This document shows, piece after piece, positions 24,036 through 35,341 of a stretch of DNA of 64,000 bases. Under the pieces are notes generated by a model. It was given only the letters and a program-made list of their open reading frames with translations. It searched no databases and was not told the origin of the DNA. Made by a program: the position numbers and the translations under genes. Positions within the stretch are counted from its first letter, which is position 1. Each line of letters begins with the position of its first letter. The stretch lies in NCBI GenBank assembly GCA_026120035.1, contig JALRME010000057.1, positions 62,001 to 126,000 on the forward strand, read 5' to 3'. The stretch comes from Coleophoma eucalyptorum. Its lineage: Eukaryota > Ascomycota > Leotiomycetes > Helotiales > Dermateaceae.

Positions 24036-25100
24036 CTATTTTGATGCCTTTACGGCTTGCGATTCGGCCGCGGGTCCATTGTCAACGATTGCTTCATAGG
24101 CAAAAGGCTCCTGGACTAGGCGTGCATCGGCGAGCCCTTGTTGCCACCGTGCAAATCCCTGGCGATCCACAGACGTTGATGTCCACATCTTGTTGCGACG
24201 GAAATCATTGGTCACGCTGACAGCGACATCGACCGGGACAGTAGGAAAGAGCTCGGCAAGTTCGTCCCGGAAGGAGTCTGCATCGTGCTCAAGCACCCAG
24301 TCTATGCCCTTTGCCAGGCCGATGCAGAACCGTTTTTGCGCATCCAGAACCTGTGGGGTGATGGTTGAGGTCTCCCGGTAATACACGCTCCAAGGGACGT
24401 CGCCTTGGGTAACCAGCTCCATTGCGATTGAGACTTTGGGGTTACGAGCAACCATAGCCAGGGCCGAGAGGTTGTCAGTGATGAAGTAGTCGCCCATACC
24501 GCCTTGGAACAGGTTACCTAGCATTATACCATCAAGATCCTGGACATAGTCTACTGCCCTTGCGTCGATGCCGTTCTCGCGCAGTAGCATCTTGAAGAAA
24601 AGACCAACGCTGGCGCCTCCGCCTGACTTCATTAGGACAGTACTCTTGGCCATATCAGTCAGCTTAAACCCTTCACTACTGCCACGTTTGAGAATTGCGA
24701 GAGGGCAGCGGTTGGCAATCTGCGCGAACACAGTGTATTGCTGGACCCTGTCCCGGTACATTGACGGCACCCAGATGCCGCCAAGAGCCATGTCGGCTGT
24801 CCCATCAGCGAGCGCATCGAGCACACCATCCCAGGGTATAGGTATCTTCACACTGACATCGAGCCCTTGCTCTCGGAAGAAACCATGTCGGAGAGCGATA
24901 TATTCAGGGAGATAATTGAGATTGTAGCCCGTGGCAGTAAGGTGGAAAGGCTCCAAGACTGGATTTGTCTTGGCCGAAGACAACAATTCAACAGTTCCGT
25001 TACTAATCATTTTGCAGACGAAGTAAGAGCCTGGAATCGTAGGTTGATCTTGATTCGAGCACAAAATATATCTGGAGAGAAGGTCCAAAAGTGCTATCAA
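24036..25100 (-). CDS. NMT1/THI5-like or SsuA-like periplasmic-binding-fold protein
   Basis: An intronless frame of 354 residues with the type-II periplasmic-binding fold of the nitrate/sulfonate/taurine (SsuA/TauA) and THI5 superfamily. Typical steps: LTATGYNLNYLPEYIALRHGFF then REQGLDVSVKIP (substrate-domain entrance), DGVLDALADGTADMALGG, a LMKSGGGASVGLFFKMLLRENG hinge, and LFQGGMGDYFITDN. No signal peptide or lipobox is visible, so it is likely cytosolic. The CCCFC motif expected of THI5-type thiamin-pyrimidine synthases is absent. The true start may be the internal Met at 25010 (MISNGTVELLSS). Base composition is visibly richer in G+C than the flanks, and there are no introns, unlike neighbouring genes; both fit bacterial origin, but neither proves it. 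It lies next to the DAL5-like permease. Confidence 0.8.
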   Translation of the reverse strand: MIALLDLLSRYILCSNQDQPTIPGSYFVCKMISNGTVELLSSAKTNPVLEPFHLTATGYNLNYLPEYIALRHGFFREQGLDVSVKIPIPWDGVLDALADGTADMALGGIWVPSMYRDRVQQYTVFAQIANRCPLAILKRGSSEGFKLTDMAKSTVLMKSGGGASVGLFFKMLLRENGIDARAVDYVQDLDGIMLGNLFQGGMGDYFITDNLSALAMVARNPKVSIAMELVTQGDVPWSVYYRETSTITPQVLDAQKRFCIGLAKGIDWVLEHDADSFRDELAELFPTVPVDVAVSVTNDFRRNKMWTSTSVDRQGFARWQQGLADARLVQEPFAYEAIVDNGPAAESQAVKASK

Positions 25101-25765
25101 TTAGAAGCTTAGAATTGGGGAAGTATATTGTGGAATAGAAGTTATAAGGAGCACTCAAATGGAAGCCTGAATCGTAGAGATACTCTAGAACGAAATGCTA
25201 TTAAGACGAAGTTGACTCAATTTATTCAAAGACTTTTTTCCTTCGTATCTATTTACCTCCATCCGTTTCACAAGCTCTATCTCCTCTCTTCGGAAGTTCC
25301 CCAATCTCTATCTCATCTCTTCGGAGGTTCGCCAAGCCACATCGGAAGATTCGGTGGATGTAAAGTTCTATGTTTCTTATCGCTATCGGTGAATGGCTCT
25401 TAGGAAATTCCACTAGTCCATGCACCCTTGTCCTGGCAGACGCAAACAATCTCAATCAACTCCCTTTAGGATTTACTTATCTCGACAAATACAGATCCAA
25501 ATTCTAATCGACATGCCAATTAGATTGTTATGATTAGATACTTGGGTGATCGAAGTGACCGAGCATTAGTTTATAGTAAAGCTTTAGAAATGATATACTC
25601 AAACTTTTGGAACTTCGTTCGGACTTCGCCGTAGTCGGTCTATTGCTATGTAACGAAATATCTCTACAGTAGTACCTAGATTTATAATATAAGCTCACAT
25701 GGTCACTACACGTTCATGTCATTCCAATCCTAAAATATTTTATTACCCAGCTATTATTTGATACC
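25101..25765. other. Intergenic divergent promoter region
   Basis: 5' flanks of the binding-fold gene and the GST. A short direct repeat, CTCATCTCTTCGGA/CTCCTCTCTTCGGA, occurs at about 25270-25325. No gene seen. Confidence 0.5.
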
Positions 25766-26743
25766 ATGGCTTCATCCACATACAACAATGAGACTCCTGC
25801 CGATGTCAAGAATGCCACAGTATATCAATTCTGTACTGTTTATAAATCAATTAACTAATGAAATAAATTCAGGGTATTCATCTAATCACAGAGAACACTC
25901 CCAATGGCCAGAAAGTGCAGATATTTCTTGAAGAATTAGCAGATGTATATGGGACAAAGTGGACAACCACTCTAATGTTAGTGAACCTGGATCCCTACTT
26001 CTCAAGTCAATTAATATTAATACCGTCATCACATAGTAACACATCCACAAACGAGCAGAAGAAGGATTGGTTCTTATGTCTCAATCCAAATGGTAAGCTA
26101 AATAATCTTTTGTTACATCAGATTCAGTATCGGAGACTTATAGTGATAGGCCGAATCCCAGTCATTATTGACAACACCCAATCTCCGATATTCCCAGTCA
26201 TGGAGACATCTGCGGAGCTCCTCTACCTCTTGAAGTTTGACAAAGATTATCATTTTGGATTTGAAGACGAACTCGAGCACAGCGAGCTCCTTCAGTGGCT
26301 ATTTTTCTGGCATGGCAGTGGCGCTCCATACCAAGGAAATCTTAGTTTCTTCAGACGCGCACAAGAACAAAGCACGTGTAAGTTGCAGTACATATATCTA
26401 TGCTCGATTGTCTTTTCTCAAGGTCTGTTGAGTGGACTGACATATTTATTATTTACTAGTTGCCATCAATCGATTTCGAAGGGAGACATACCGTGTATTT
26501 GGCGTTCTTGAACTCCAGCTATCTGGCAAGTACACAGGCCAGGCCAAAGAATATCTTGCTGGAAAGGGAAAAGGGAAGTTCTCGATAGCTGATATTGGAA
26601 CCTGGGCGTGGGTCAAAAACTGGCCTGGAAGCGGATACACGGATGAGGAGATGGCACAATATCCGCATCTGCTTGAATGGATTGAGAGGATTTCTGAGAG
26701 ACCAGCTGTCCGAAGAGGAATTGGAGAATTGTACAAGCTATAA
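25766..26743 (+). CDS. Glutathione S-transferase (Ure2p-like)
   Basis: Cytosolic glutathione transferase. Exons: 25766-25819, 25873-25976, 26037-26092, 26150-26377 and 26460-26743, giving 241 residues with phase kept in all five exons. N-terminal thioredoxin-like half: GIHLITENTPNGQKVQIFLEEL with the TPNGQK loop of Ure2-like GSTs, NPNG-RIPVIIDN with the cis-proline after intron 3, and VMETSAELLYL in place of the usual ESGAI glutathione site. C-terminal helical half: YRVFGVLELQLSG, KFSIADIGTWAWVKNW (N-capping and Asp motif) and YPHLLEWIERISERPAVRRG. A complete gene in the usual size range. Confidence 0.9.
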
Positions 26744-27666
26744 TGGCCTGAAGATTTTATATTGATATTCTTTTCAAAGAAACTATGAGATTCAATTTTG
26801 CAGGACATAGTTCTCTTACAAATCCTTTACTAACTCTTTGAACATTTCTATATACTCTTCCCATTTCTGTTAAGAAAGTGTTAGAGCTTAAACGGAAACC
26901 TACAAATGCTTCCTATATCGCCCTGACAGGTTGAGAAGCGGAATAAAGCACCATGTAAAGTATTTTTAGTCATGCTGGATCGATATTGTACGCCGTTCTA
27001 CAATGCTACAAATGATGATAAATTCGGAGTTCTATAGCACAAATATAAGCAAGCTGTGAACCCTTCGAATCGATATTTGAAATCTGGCAGAAGTAGCCGC
27101 GGAGAAGATCCTCGTATTGGCTTCCAAGCTAGTGTGCTGGTATGTACAAATTACTCTACCTTAGTAATATATTAACATTAACAGATTTTCCAGTATATCC
27201 TTATTCGATATCGAGAGTTGTTTTCTTGATTACTTGTATAATAGCTATTTTTGATGACCTATTTAAGGTGGTAGAGGTAATAGGCTTGCCACTCACTACT
27301 ATAGTCACCCCTGCCCCTGACAAGCTACCGTCGTGTGTGGGAATCAACATTCGCCAAAATGGCCCCGAGCACTATTTACTGTCCTTCGATGATTTCGATA
27401 AAAGAACGAGAGTTCGTGACTTGTGCATGAAACAGATTATATCCGGCCGAACACTCGTTGCCTGCATCTCGGAATCTATTCAGTTAGGATCCCCGTTCGA
27501 AACTATCTTCCTAGATACACAAAAACGCTCACACTAGTGTGTTTTGTAGTCACCTACGTATGCTACGCACCTATCAGGAGATAGTAAATCTAAGTGCCAC
27601 ATTATAGCTTGAGTGGAAATGACATAATAAATAGTTCCGTCGTCTTTATTACATACAAATATAGAC
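26744..27666. other. Intergenic stretch with one doubtful ORF
   Basis: A 131-residue frame (27142-27537, plus) has no recognisable domain and sits between two convergent genes; not accepted as a gene. Otherwise AT-rich. Confidence 0.5.
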
Positions 27667-28592
27667 CTAATGACCTCTATATGCGCCATCATAACCTGCA
27701 GCAGCTCTCTCGTCCACTAATGACATACCTGTATTGCCCTGTGTCCCTTGAAGCTCATGATATTCTGGTTTGCCAGGCCCTTCCATAAGCACGACACGCT
27801 CCGAAGATGCTAACTCATGAAAACCTTTCTTATTTTCAGCAACATAAGATGCCCCGATAAGATCATCTTCTCCTTGAGCCTCGACTCTAACATCTGCCGA
27901 TTTATCACCGCGGTTTCTTCGTTGGAGATACCACATCAAAGCTCCTATTGCTGCGAGCCCTACCACCCCTACTGCAACCCCAACGCCGGCCTTTGCACCT
28001 GTGCTGAGAGCTGGTGCCGACGGTGTTGACGATGAGTGAGTCGCTAATACAGCGCTCCCAGTTGCCGAGGGAGCTGTTGTAGAAGAGGTCTCTGCCGAAG
28101 AACCACAACTTCCATAAGAACTCTGACAGCCAGTACCACAATAGCTGGAATTACTACCACAGTAACCCAAAGTTGAACAGCAATCCCCAAAGTCACTGTT
28201 CAAGCAGGTCAAGTTTGATGTAGAAGTTGATCCACACGATCCACTTGTACTTATAATTTGTACAGTTGCATCCAAACAGTCTCCGAAAGCAGGTTGGCAC
28301 CCTGACCCACAATATGTCGATGCAGAACCACAGTAACCATTGAGAGAACAACAGTTGCCATATGTGCTGGTGATGCAAGTGGCATTGGTATCTGAGTTGC
28401 TACCACAATTTCCGTCCACGCTAGTAGGCAGCGAACGAGCAAGAACAGACGAATCGCCCCTTTTATACAAACATCAGTTACATGTAGCTGCGCGGAATTG
28501 ATGACAGAATCTTACCATAATGAAGCGGATGCGAAAATAAAATGATCAGCTTGCAAAAAAGCCGACGCCGCCAAAAGAACAAACAAGTTCAT
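27667..28592 (-). CDS. Secreted/membrane-anchored protein with two CBM18 chitin-binding domains
   Basis: Cell-surface chitin-binding protein. Exons on the minus strand: 28516-28592 and 27667-28459 (phase 2), giving 289 residues. Exon 1 supplies a signal peptide (MNLFVLLAASAFLQAD). Two hevein-type CBM18 modules follow in exon 2, each with eight cysteines in the family pattern and the CCS-GYCG-YCG-GCQ core. After a Ser/Thr/Ala-rich stalk comes one helix (GVGVAVGVVGLAAIGALMWYL) ending in QRRNRGDK, then a cytoplasmic tail of about 60 residues. The layout suggests a type I wall-associated protein that may shield or sense chitin. No catalytic domain. Confidence 0.88.
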
Positions 28593-29995
28593 AGTGTGGA
28601 CTTGTGATCATAATATACTTTATTTACCAGCAGAAAAAAGAAAACATTGAACGCATTCTGGACGGAGAAATCGTCCTTATGAGTAGAGCTCGTCTGACAG
28701 CGGATCAATTACTCCATGGGGCTATCACGGCGGAGTTGAATAAGACAGAAGCTTAGAGTAAGCGCAACGCTGTGCCTCACCTCGATATTTGCTTAGCACT
28801 GTCTCCACAATGATGACAGGTTCAAAAAGTGGGTCTTTTGTACGACAGGGGATTGCCAAAATTCCAGAGATTGCTATTGTATAGATAGTCTATATAAGCA
28901 CGGCTAACATGACTTCAGACATTAAAGGAAAGATGAAAAGATTGACAAGTCCGCATTCTTTCTTACTCCAGTCTTAGAATCGTCAAAGATATATTTGTTA
29001 CAAGATTTCTTTTTAGGTGGTTACCTACCCTTGTTGAATCCTTGAATCGTGGGAAACCCACTCTCGAACAAGATAGTTATTTTAGCGATTACGGACGTAG
29101 CATCTCGTTAGGCGCAGGCATATTAGTGGAGAAGAGATTTGGGAATTGGTCTTCCAACAAAGTATACTCTACGGAAGTCGCAGATCTACATCATTTGGTA
29201 TGGCTTATGGCTGTGGCCATTGGACGCATTAATACCCATGGTATGTAAAGGAACCGCTCGTGCCGAATATAATCAGAGTAACATGTTCGAAAAGTGGCTC
29301 CTCAACCGCTAAAATATTAGAGCATACCTGCTTTAGGAATGTAATTCGAAGGGCACTTGGGAAATAGCCTCGTACCCTGTATCCTTACCGATGATCACAA
29401 ATATTTTGGTGTGCTTCGAAATACTGGTGAAACGGGCGCTCTCTATTGTATCATGTCAGCCAATCTTGCTTCCAATGCCAGGGCGTAGGCAGATCCTGTT
29501 TAGAGAAGAAATTCCCGACGGAATAAATCTAGAACTTCTTAGCACTTTACATCAGAAAGTATGTTCTAGCAACAACGACGAAGTACTCCTTTATACCCTG
29601 ATTTCCTGAAAATTGCTTTGCTAGGTATAAGAGAAGAGTAAGACCGTCTTATCAAAGACGGAAGGGTAAAATTATCAGTAGAACGCAATCTCAGAAGTGG
29701 GATGATATTCCTAACCCCATGAAATACTTTTATGCTACATCGACACGCATTGTAGGTACAATATAAATTAACGAAAGCGAGGCCTAACGGTCAGCCCTAA
29801 ATTAACTAGAATTGAAGATCAGTGAGAATGCACTGCCTCTTTTATCTTATTGGGACCTAGCGTGTTTAATCCTTGCACATAGAGGTGGCAGCTCTGGAGT
29901 ACTTTTGCTCCGCAGTGACATATATATATTTGTACGTCGTTCAAGCTTTTTTAAATTTGTTCTGAACTGATAGATTTAGCTTAGACTTATCCATC
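28593..29995. other. Intergenic stretch
   Basis: 5' region of the CBM18 gene and promoter of the GH16 gene. Short frames at 29042-29248 and 29391-29609 show no domain. Nothing else recognised. Confidence 0.55.
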
Positions 29996-31137
29996 ATGAG
30001 GTTCATACCTGTAAGACCCTTTTGGAGCCTCTTTTTTTATTTTGCTTCGTCGATTCATGCATATACTTTGGTAAACTCCTATGATCATACCAATTGGTTC
30101 TCAAGCTTTGCTTTCCAAGATGTAAGCCATTACTAGCACAAATTTTTGAGCTGCTTTAGTGTTCTTACCAAAGTGTAGCTCCCAGACCCAACAGCAGGAT
30201 TTGTTGATTATGTGTCAGAAGCAGATGCTCGATCTCTTGGCCTTGCAAGAATTATAGATGACAAAGTTTACATGGGAGTGGACAATACAACAGTGATATC
30301 ATCCAATTCCACTGGCCGCAAGAGTATATGGATTGAGAGCAAGGAATCTTTTCTTCAAGGCCTCTTGATTGGTGATTTCGACCATATGCCTGGAGGAGCC
30401 TGTGGTACTTGGCCAGCTTTGTAAGTCTGATAATACCAGAGCAAAACTCAAACTCATAAGTGCTATAGTTGGACTATTCGCAACGGCAATGGAACATATG
30501 GTGAGATTGACATTATCGAAGGCTTTAATGATATCACTCAAAACTACATGACTCTCCATACTGGTGGAGCTTGCACTTTCGACCCACCCGCCGATACAGA
30601 GACCGGTACAAGCAATAATGGAAACACCGACTGCAATCTGAATAGCACCACGGGAGTAGGATGTAGCGTTATTGGTCCTACACAGAGCTATGGCACAGGT
30701 TTCAACGATAATGGCGGAGGAGTATATGCACTTGAGTGGACAAGCAGTCTGATCAGGATATTTTTCTTTCCAAGGGATAATATACCTGCAGACATTACGA
30801 ATGGTACACCAAATCCAAGCCAATGGGGTACCCCTACTGCAAATTTCGATACCCAGTACGGAAATTGTGATATCGATGCGAATTTTCCAGCCCAAACGAT
30901 TGTAAGTTTTATTGTTTTCTCCATATTGACAGCACTGACTGAGAATAGTACTTTGACACTACTTTCTGTGGTGCTGAAGCAGGAGGCCAAGCTTGGACAT
31001 CCTGGACAGATTGTTCTGCTAAAACTGGTTATGGAACATGCGAAAGCTATGTTGCAGGAAATCCTGCGGCATACGATGACTCATACTGGCTTGTAAACTC
31101 AGTAAAAGTGTACCAAGAAGATGTTTGTATTGACTGA
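29996..31137 (+). CDS. GH16 endo-1,3(4)-beta-glucanase-like glycosidase
   Basis: Secreted glycoside hydrolase family 16, retaining cleavage of beta-1,3/1,4-glucan or a related wall polymer. Exons: 29996-30121, 30179-30420, 30469-30901 and 30949-31137, giving 329 residues. A signal peptide is evident (MRFIPVRPFWSLFFYFASSIHA). The catalytic motif ExDxxE is intact: GEIDIIEGFN with E135, D137 and E140. Other family landmarks: DPTAGFVDYVSEADA, DFDHMPGGACGTWPAFW, GVYALEWTSSLIRIFFFPRDNIP, and TTFCGAEAGGQAWTSW after the last intron. Several N-glycosylation sites. No GPI signal or carbohydrate-binding module at the C-terminus. Confidence 0.92.
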
Positions 31138-32045
31138 TTGGCCGTAATTCACTATTAATATAAATAAAATTTCCCACTCATGAATATGGAAGAGAACTTG
31201 TATGGGAGCTGTGCAAGAGTAACTCTTAGAAGAGCCTATCTATACATGAGTGGACTTGTGGTAAAGTGAAGCAAAGCGGTATACCCCTCGAATCCCGCGG
31301 GCGACACCCCTTAACTAAAGGCTACAGGGCCCTCCCTGACAACTCGCAGCCGTCCAAATGCGAGGCAAATGCGACCAACAATGGCAGAGATATAGCGATC
31401 GAGGCCGTCGACTTCCTAAAAGTTTATGTCAATACACCACGCGCCCGTACGACGTCGCCTGGCTCTAGCTAGAGCAAATCATATAGAATATTTTAAGGCG
31501 GAATTGGTTGTATTCCACCAATTAGACGGGGCCAAACTTCAACAAGGTCAAATGTAAAGAGAAAACAAGAACTTTTCAATCTAAGAGGCAAGGTCAACTT
31601 TTGATTGTAGTTTATACTTATTAGATGGACTAAGATTAAAGCGATTTTGATATCCGGGATGGCATCTAGTTAGTTGATGGAGGAAAAATATCAACACAGG
31701 AATGGAGAAGAATAACGGCATTTCGTCACGGGCGGACTTCAAGTACACGATAAATATCTATGTTTGAATAACATCTATCTATCCATGTCTATATACCTTA
31801 CAGATAATATACCGTAATTAAGCGCTATACTCTTAACCATAGTATAGTCCTCAAAAGCCCCTCCTCTAATTTCCTTTCGTTTCCTATTCTGTCGAAACCT
31901 AACCTATAGAGAGGACGTATTATTCAAGTGATAACTATTCGGAGGGCGTGATAATGCGCTTATAGAATCGAGCTAACCTGGCAAAGTACTCCAGATATTC
32001 CGTGACTTATGCCAGCTACGTCTTCATTCCTTGAACTATCGTCTT
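31138..32045. other. Intergenic stretch between convergent genes
   Basis: 3' flanks of the GH16 and hydrolase genes. No gene or repeat recognised. Confidence 0.55.
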
Positions 32046-33316
32046 TCACAATCCATTAGATCGAACGAAATCTAACATCTGTTGATAAGCTGCAGGTGCT
32101 TCGTAATGCACGTTGATACCGTGACCTGTGCCAGGTATGATAGCTGTCTGCGAGCCTTTACTGGCAGCTGGGTATAATATTTCAAGTACTAAGACTGACT
32201 GGTCGGTCGGCTGGTTACAATCAGATTGACAGAAAATGAAATCATTCTCTCCATTGACGACGTCAACAGGTCCGGTAAATAATGTAGCAGGCGCAACTGG
32301 GTTTCCTAAGGTAAAAACTTCTCCTAACGTGAATGTCTGCTTTGTGGTATCATCCAAATCAAACACTACGAAATAGTCAGTAAGAAAACATCCAAAAGAA
32401 ATTACTGGTAAGACTCACATTTTGGGTCATAATTAGGAGCCCGTAAAAAGGCCAATTGATTGGAGATTGAAGTGTCCGTCACTAGGTATCCGTTTGGTAG
32501 ATCTCCAAATGCCAGAGGTTGGTTTTGATTGGCAATGGCAGGGTTAAAGCCAACGAATGTTAGAGGGATAGGGGCCGTGTTCGTCGAGAAGCCCGTCAAT
32601 ACTACTGCGTCTACATCCTTTGGATACTTCACAGTGATACCAACAGATTGAATGGATCCGAAAGAATGTCCGACAGCAACCACATGAGAGAACTTCTGTC
32701 CGGCAAAATCACCACTACGAAGAGATTGAATGAGGCTGTGGGCAATCTCTACTTGGAGTGAGGATTGTACGACTTGGATTGGATCTGGGTGATCTGATGC
32801 ACCAGTACCGAGACGGTCGTAAGAGAAGGTTGGATACCCTGCAACTGCAGCTGCATCAACATAGCTATATCCGGAGGCAAGGTCCCAATAGCTCTTTTCA
32901 AAGCCAATTCCATGGATCAGGAATTGAATTGTCTTGGAAGAATTTTTCGACTCCCAGTCGAGAGGGTAACAGAGTTTAGCGTTAATGTTGTAAGTTCCTG
33001 AGACCGTAGCTTCACCTCCATTGGCTTTAGATTGAAGTGTCGAATTCGCTTGGACGTACTCAACGAAAAGATTTGTCACAGAAGATTGGTTAGTTGGACT
33101 GCTAAGAAGGATCTTCTCATTTGTATGGGTTGTTACTGAAACAGGAACGTTTCCGACTATGCAGACAGCGTTTCCCCCAGCTGAATGGGACAGTTTCGCA
33201 TTCTGAAATCCAGCAAGGTTTGATACAGCTGGAATGAAATTGCGATTTTGCACAGGCACAGCTAGGACACTGGCTGCAACTGCAAGAGCAAGTAGAGGAG
33301 TAGTATAAATAAGCAT
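32046..33316 (-). CDS. Secreted alpha/beta-hydrolase
   Basis: Exons on the minus strand: 32419-33316 and 32046-32365 (phase 1), giving 405 residues. I start at the Met of MLIYTTPLLALAVAASVLAVP, a clear signal peptide; the open frame extends 40 codons further upstream without plausibility. Alpha/beta-hydrolase landmarks: oxyanion-hole HG in QFLIHGIGFEKSYW, the nucleophile elbow GHSFG with Ser near residue 218, and a late GTGHGINVHY supplying the His. The acid is probably the Asp of VNGENDFIFC. Several N-glycosylation sites. Substrate unknown (esterase/lipase-like). Confidence 0.87.
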
Positions 33317-35341
33317 GATGGATTGTTTATAAATGAGATAAGATAAGATCCGACTAGACTGGACAACGAAAATCATTGAGGCGAGTAGAGCTTCTCTTTT
33401 ATGACAGAATACTGACGGCTCATTTTGATGTGGCAAGATATGAACCGTCTAAAATGAATTTGGAATTGATTTGGATAGTTCTGATCCCATTTGGATATTC
33501 AACCTAGATATGCCGCAAATCCCGTCATAATACGAACGGAGAGTGCAGTCAAACCTTCCTCAATGGCACCGCCTATATCATATTGTATTTTAGCCGTACC
33601 ATTCAGCTGTCGGCGGAGTACACTACGGATTTCTTTATGAAGCTACGGACGCAGCAGGGATATAGAGATGGCTTACTGTACATACCCTCACTGACAAATG
33701 CTATTATACGGCACCTGACCTCAGAGGAGTGATGCTTAACCTTCTTATCTATAAAATGTGACGATTAAGTATAGTAGAGCAAAAACTGTAGTAAGGTTGT
33801 CTGTAGCTTGGAAGACCGACATATGATCAGGCTCGGACTGAAATGTTTGAGATTTTATTATTGCTTTCTAGACTCTTATAGCAGAAACAGCTCAGAAACA
33901 GCTCTGAAGAAGGGACTATCCTCGCGAGCCGAAGCGATAGAGGCGCATGAATACAAAACAAATAAGCTCAGATAGAAGCAAGTCCGTTACCGTCTAATGG
34001 TTAATTTGAGCGGATCCGTGGTTGGAAAAGTCCTATCGGCATAGCCGCCGCCCACGGAGCACCCGGAGAACCCGGAGGCCAGATAAGGTGTGCACCAAGA
34101 TACACGAGGATGAACATTATAATTAGGAATCTAAATGTTGCATAGAACGAACTACATACAATCACGAAATTATAACGTAAGATAATATCACAAAGTGGAT
34201 TATTTATATGTTACTGTAAGAATAGTTTTGTAAGTGAGAAGAATCCATTAAAAAATACGACTCGAACGACTCATTTGCGGAGTAGTCGGATTCTACAGGG
34301 CGGCTGTCAAAACCTTAGCAACAGTTGCTACAACCCCCTGAGGCATATGAGATAACTGCATTCTTGGACACGACTAAGGACATTCTTTCAACTCTGTGAC
34401 CACCCAGTGGACTAGTCATATTATCCATCTAATTATAGCCTATCAACTCCCACCAAGGACAAATATTTGGTGGTAGCAGAAGAGGTCAATGGGGCACGTG
34501 CTGAGCATTATCGGAACTCGAAGGCGTGATTCGCAGTCCGGGTTAAGTGGCAGAAGACTTAAGGGTTAATTCGGGCGGGCGCCTAAAATGGGAACGAGGC
34601 CGATAGTAGTAGCTATATGCTAATAATCTACCACCTTATCCAATCTAGCGTTTTCATTGAATCTGATGACCGCCTGGCAGTATTCCCGATTAAGGGTTTC
34701 AGTGGATCAAGATTTCTAGTTGACCGCCTAGTAGGATGCTGTTGGTATGCGTTTACAACGGGCAGACCTCGTAATAGCAACGTAGGCTTCAATTATAGGG
34801 TATGCAGTGTGTTGTAGGTGGTTGTTCATTCTCTATGTACGTCTATCGTAAATGGGGTTATATCCCATCAACGAATGCTATCACGTGATTGGGTCACGTG
34901 CTAAGTATATGTCATTGCAATCCGACAGATGCTTAATTAAGATTTTTCGTTGAATAAAAGTTGAGCTCCCCCACCTTTAGAGCAGTCATATGATCAAAAG
35001 TGATGGATTATAAGGATGATTTAATCTATAATCTACTTGATCTAATTTAGTATATAAATTTAAGAAATTCATACTTACACTCTAATCATAAAGAGTATAG
35101 TAGATTTCTATCTAATAAATTCTTAGATACTAGCTCTTCAAGAAAGTAATTAGTTGGCCGGTAGGGAAAATATCGCTAAATATACCATATTTGGTTAGAT
35201 CAATTTGCCGCTTATACTTCATCATTATAATCCGATCATCTGATAAGGATGCTTTCACATCCAATCGTGTAAGGTCTCGTCATTTTGTACTCGTGAATCT
35301 TTATCGCAGATTGGTTCTCTTTGCTTTAGCTCGCGCCTCTT
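33317..35341. other. Long intergenic divergent region
   Basis: About 2 kb without an acceptable gene. CACGTG E-boxes occur near 34495, and two lie close together at about 34881 and 34896; their relevance is unknown. The 66-residue frame at 34617 has no domain. Confidence 0.5.

Noticed and set aside
27142..27537. 131-residue plus-strand ORF
   Set aside because: No domain, signal or homology pattern; random-looking composition between convergent genes.
34617..34817. 66-residue ORF
   Set aside because: Short, no domain, no supporting context.
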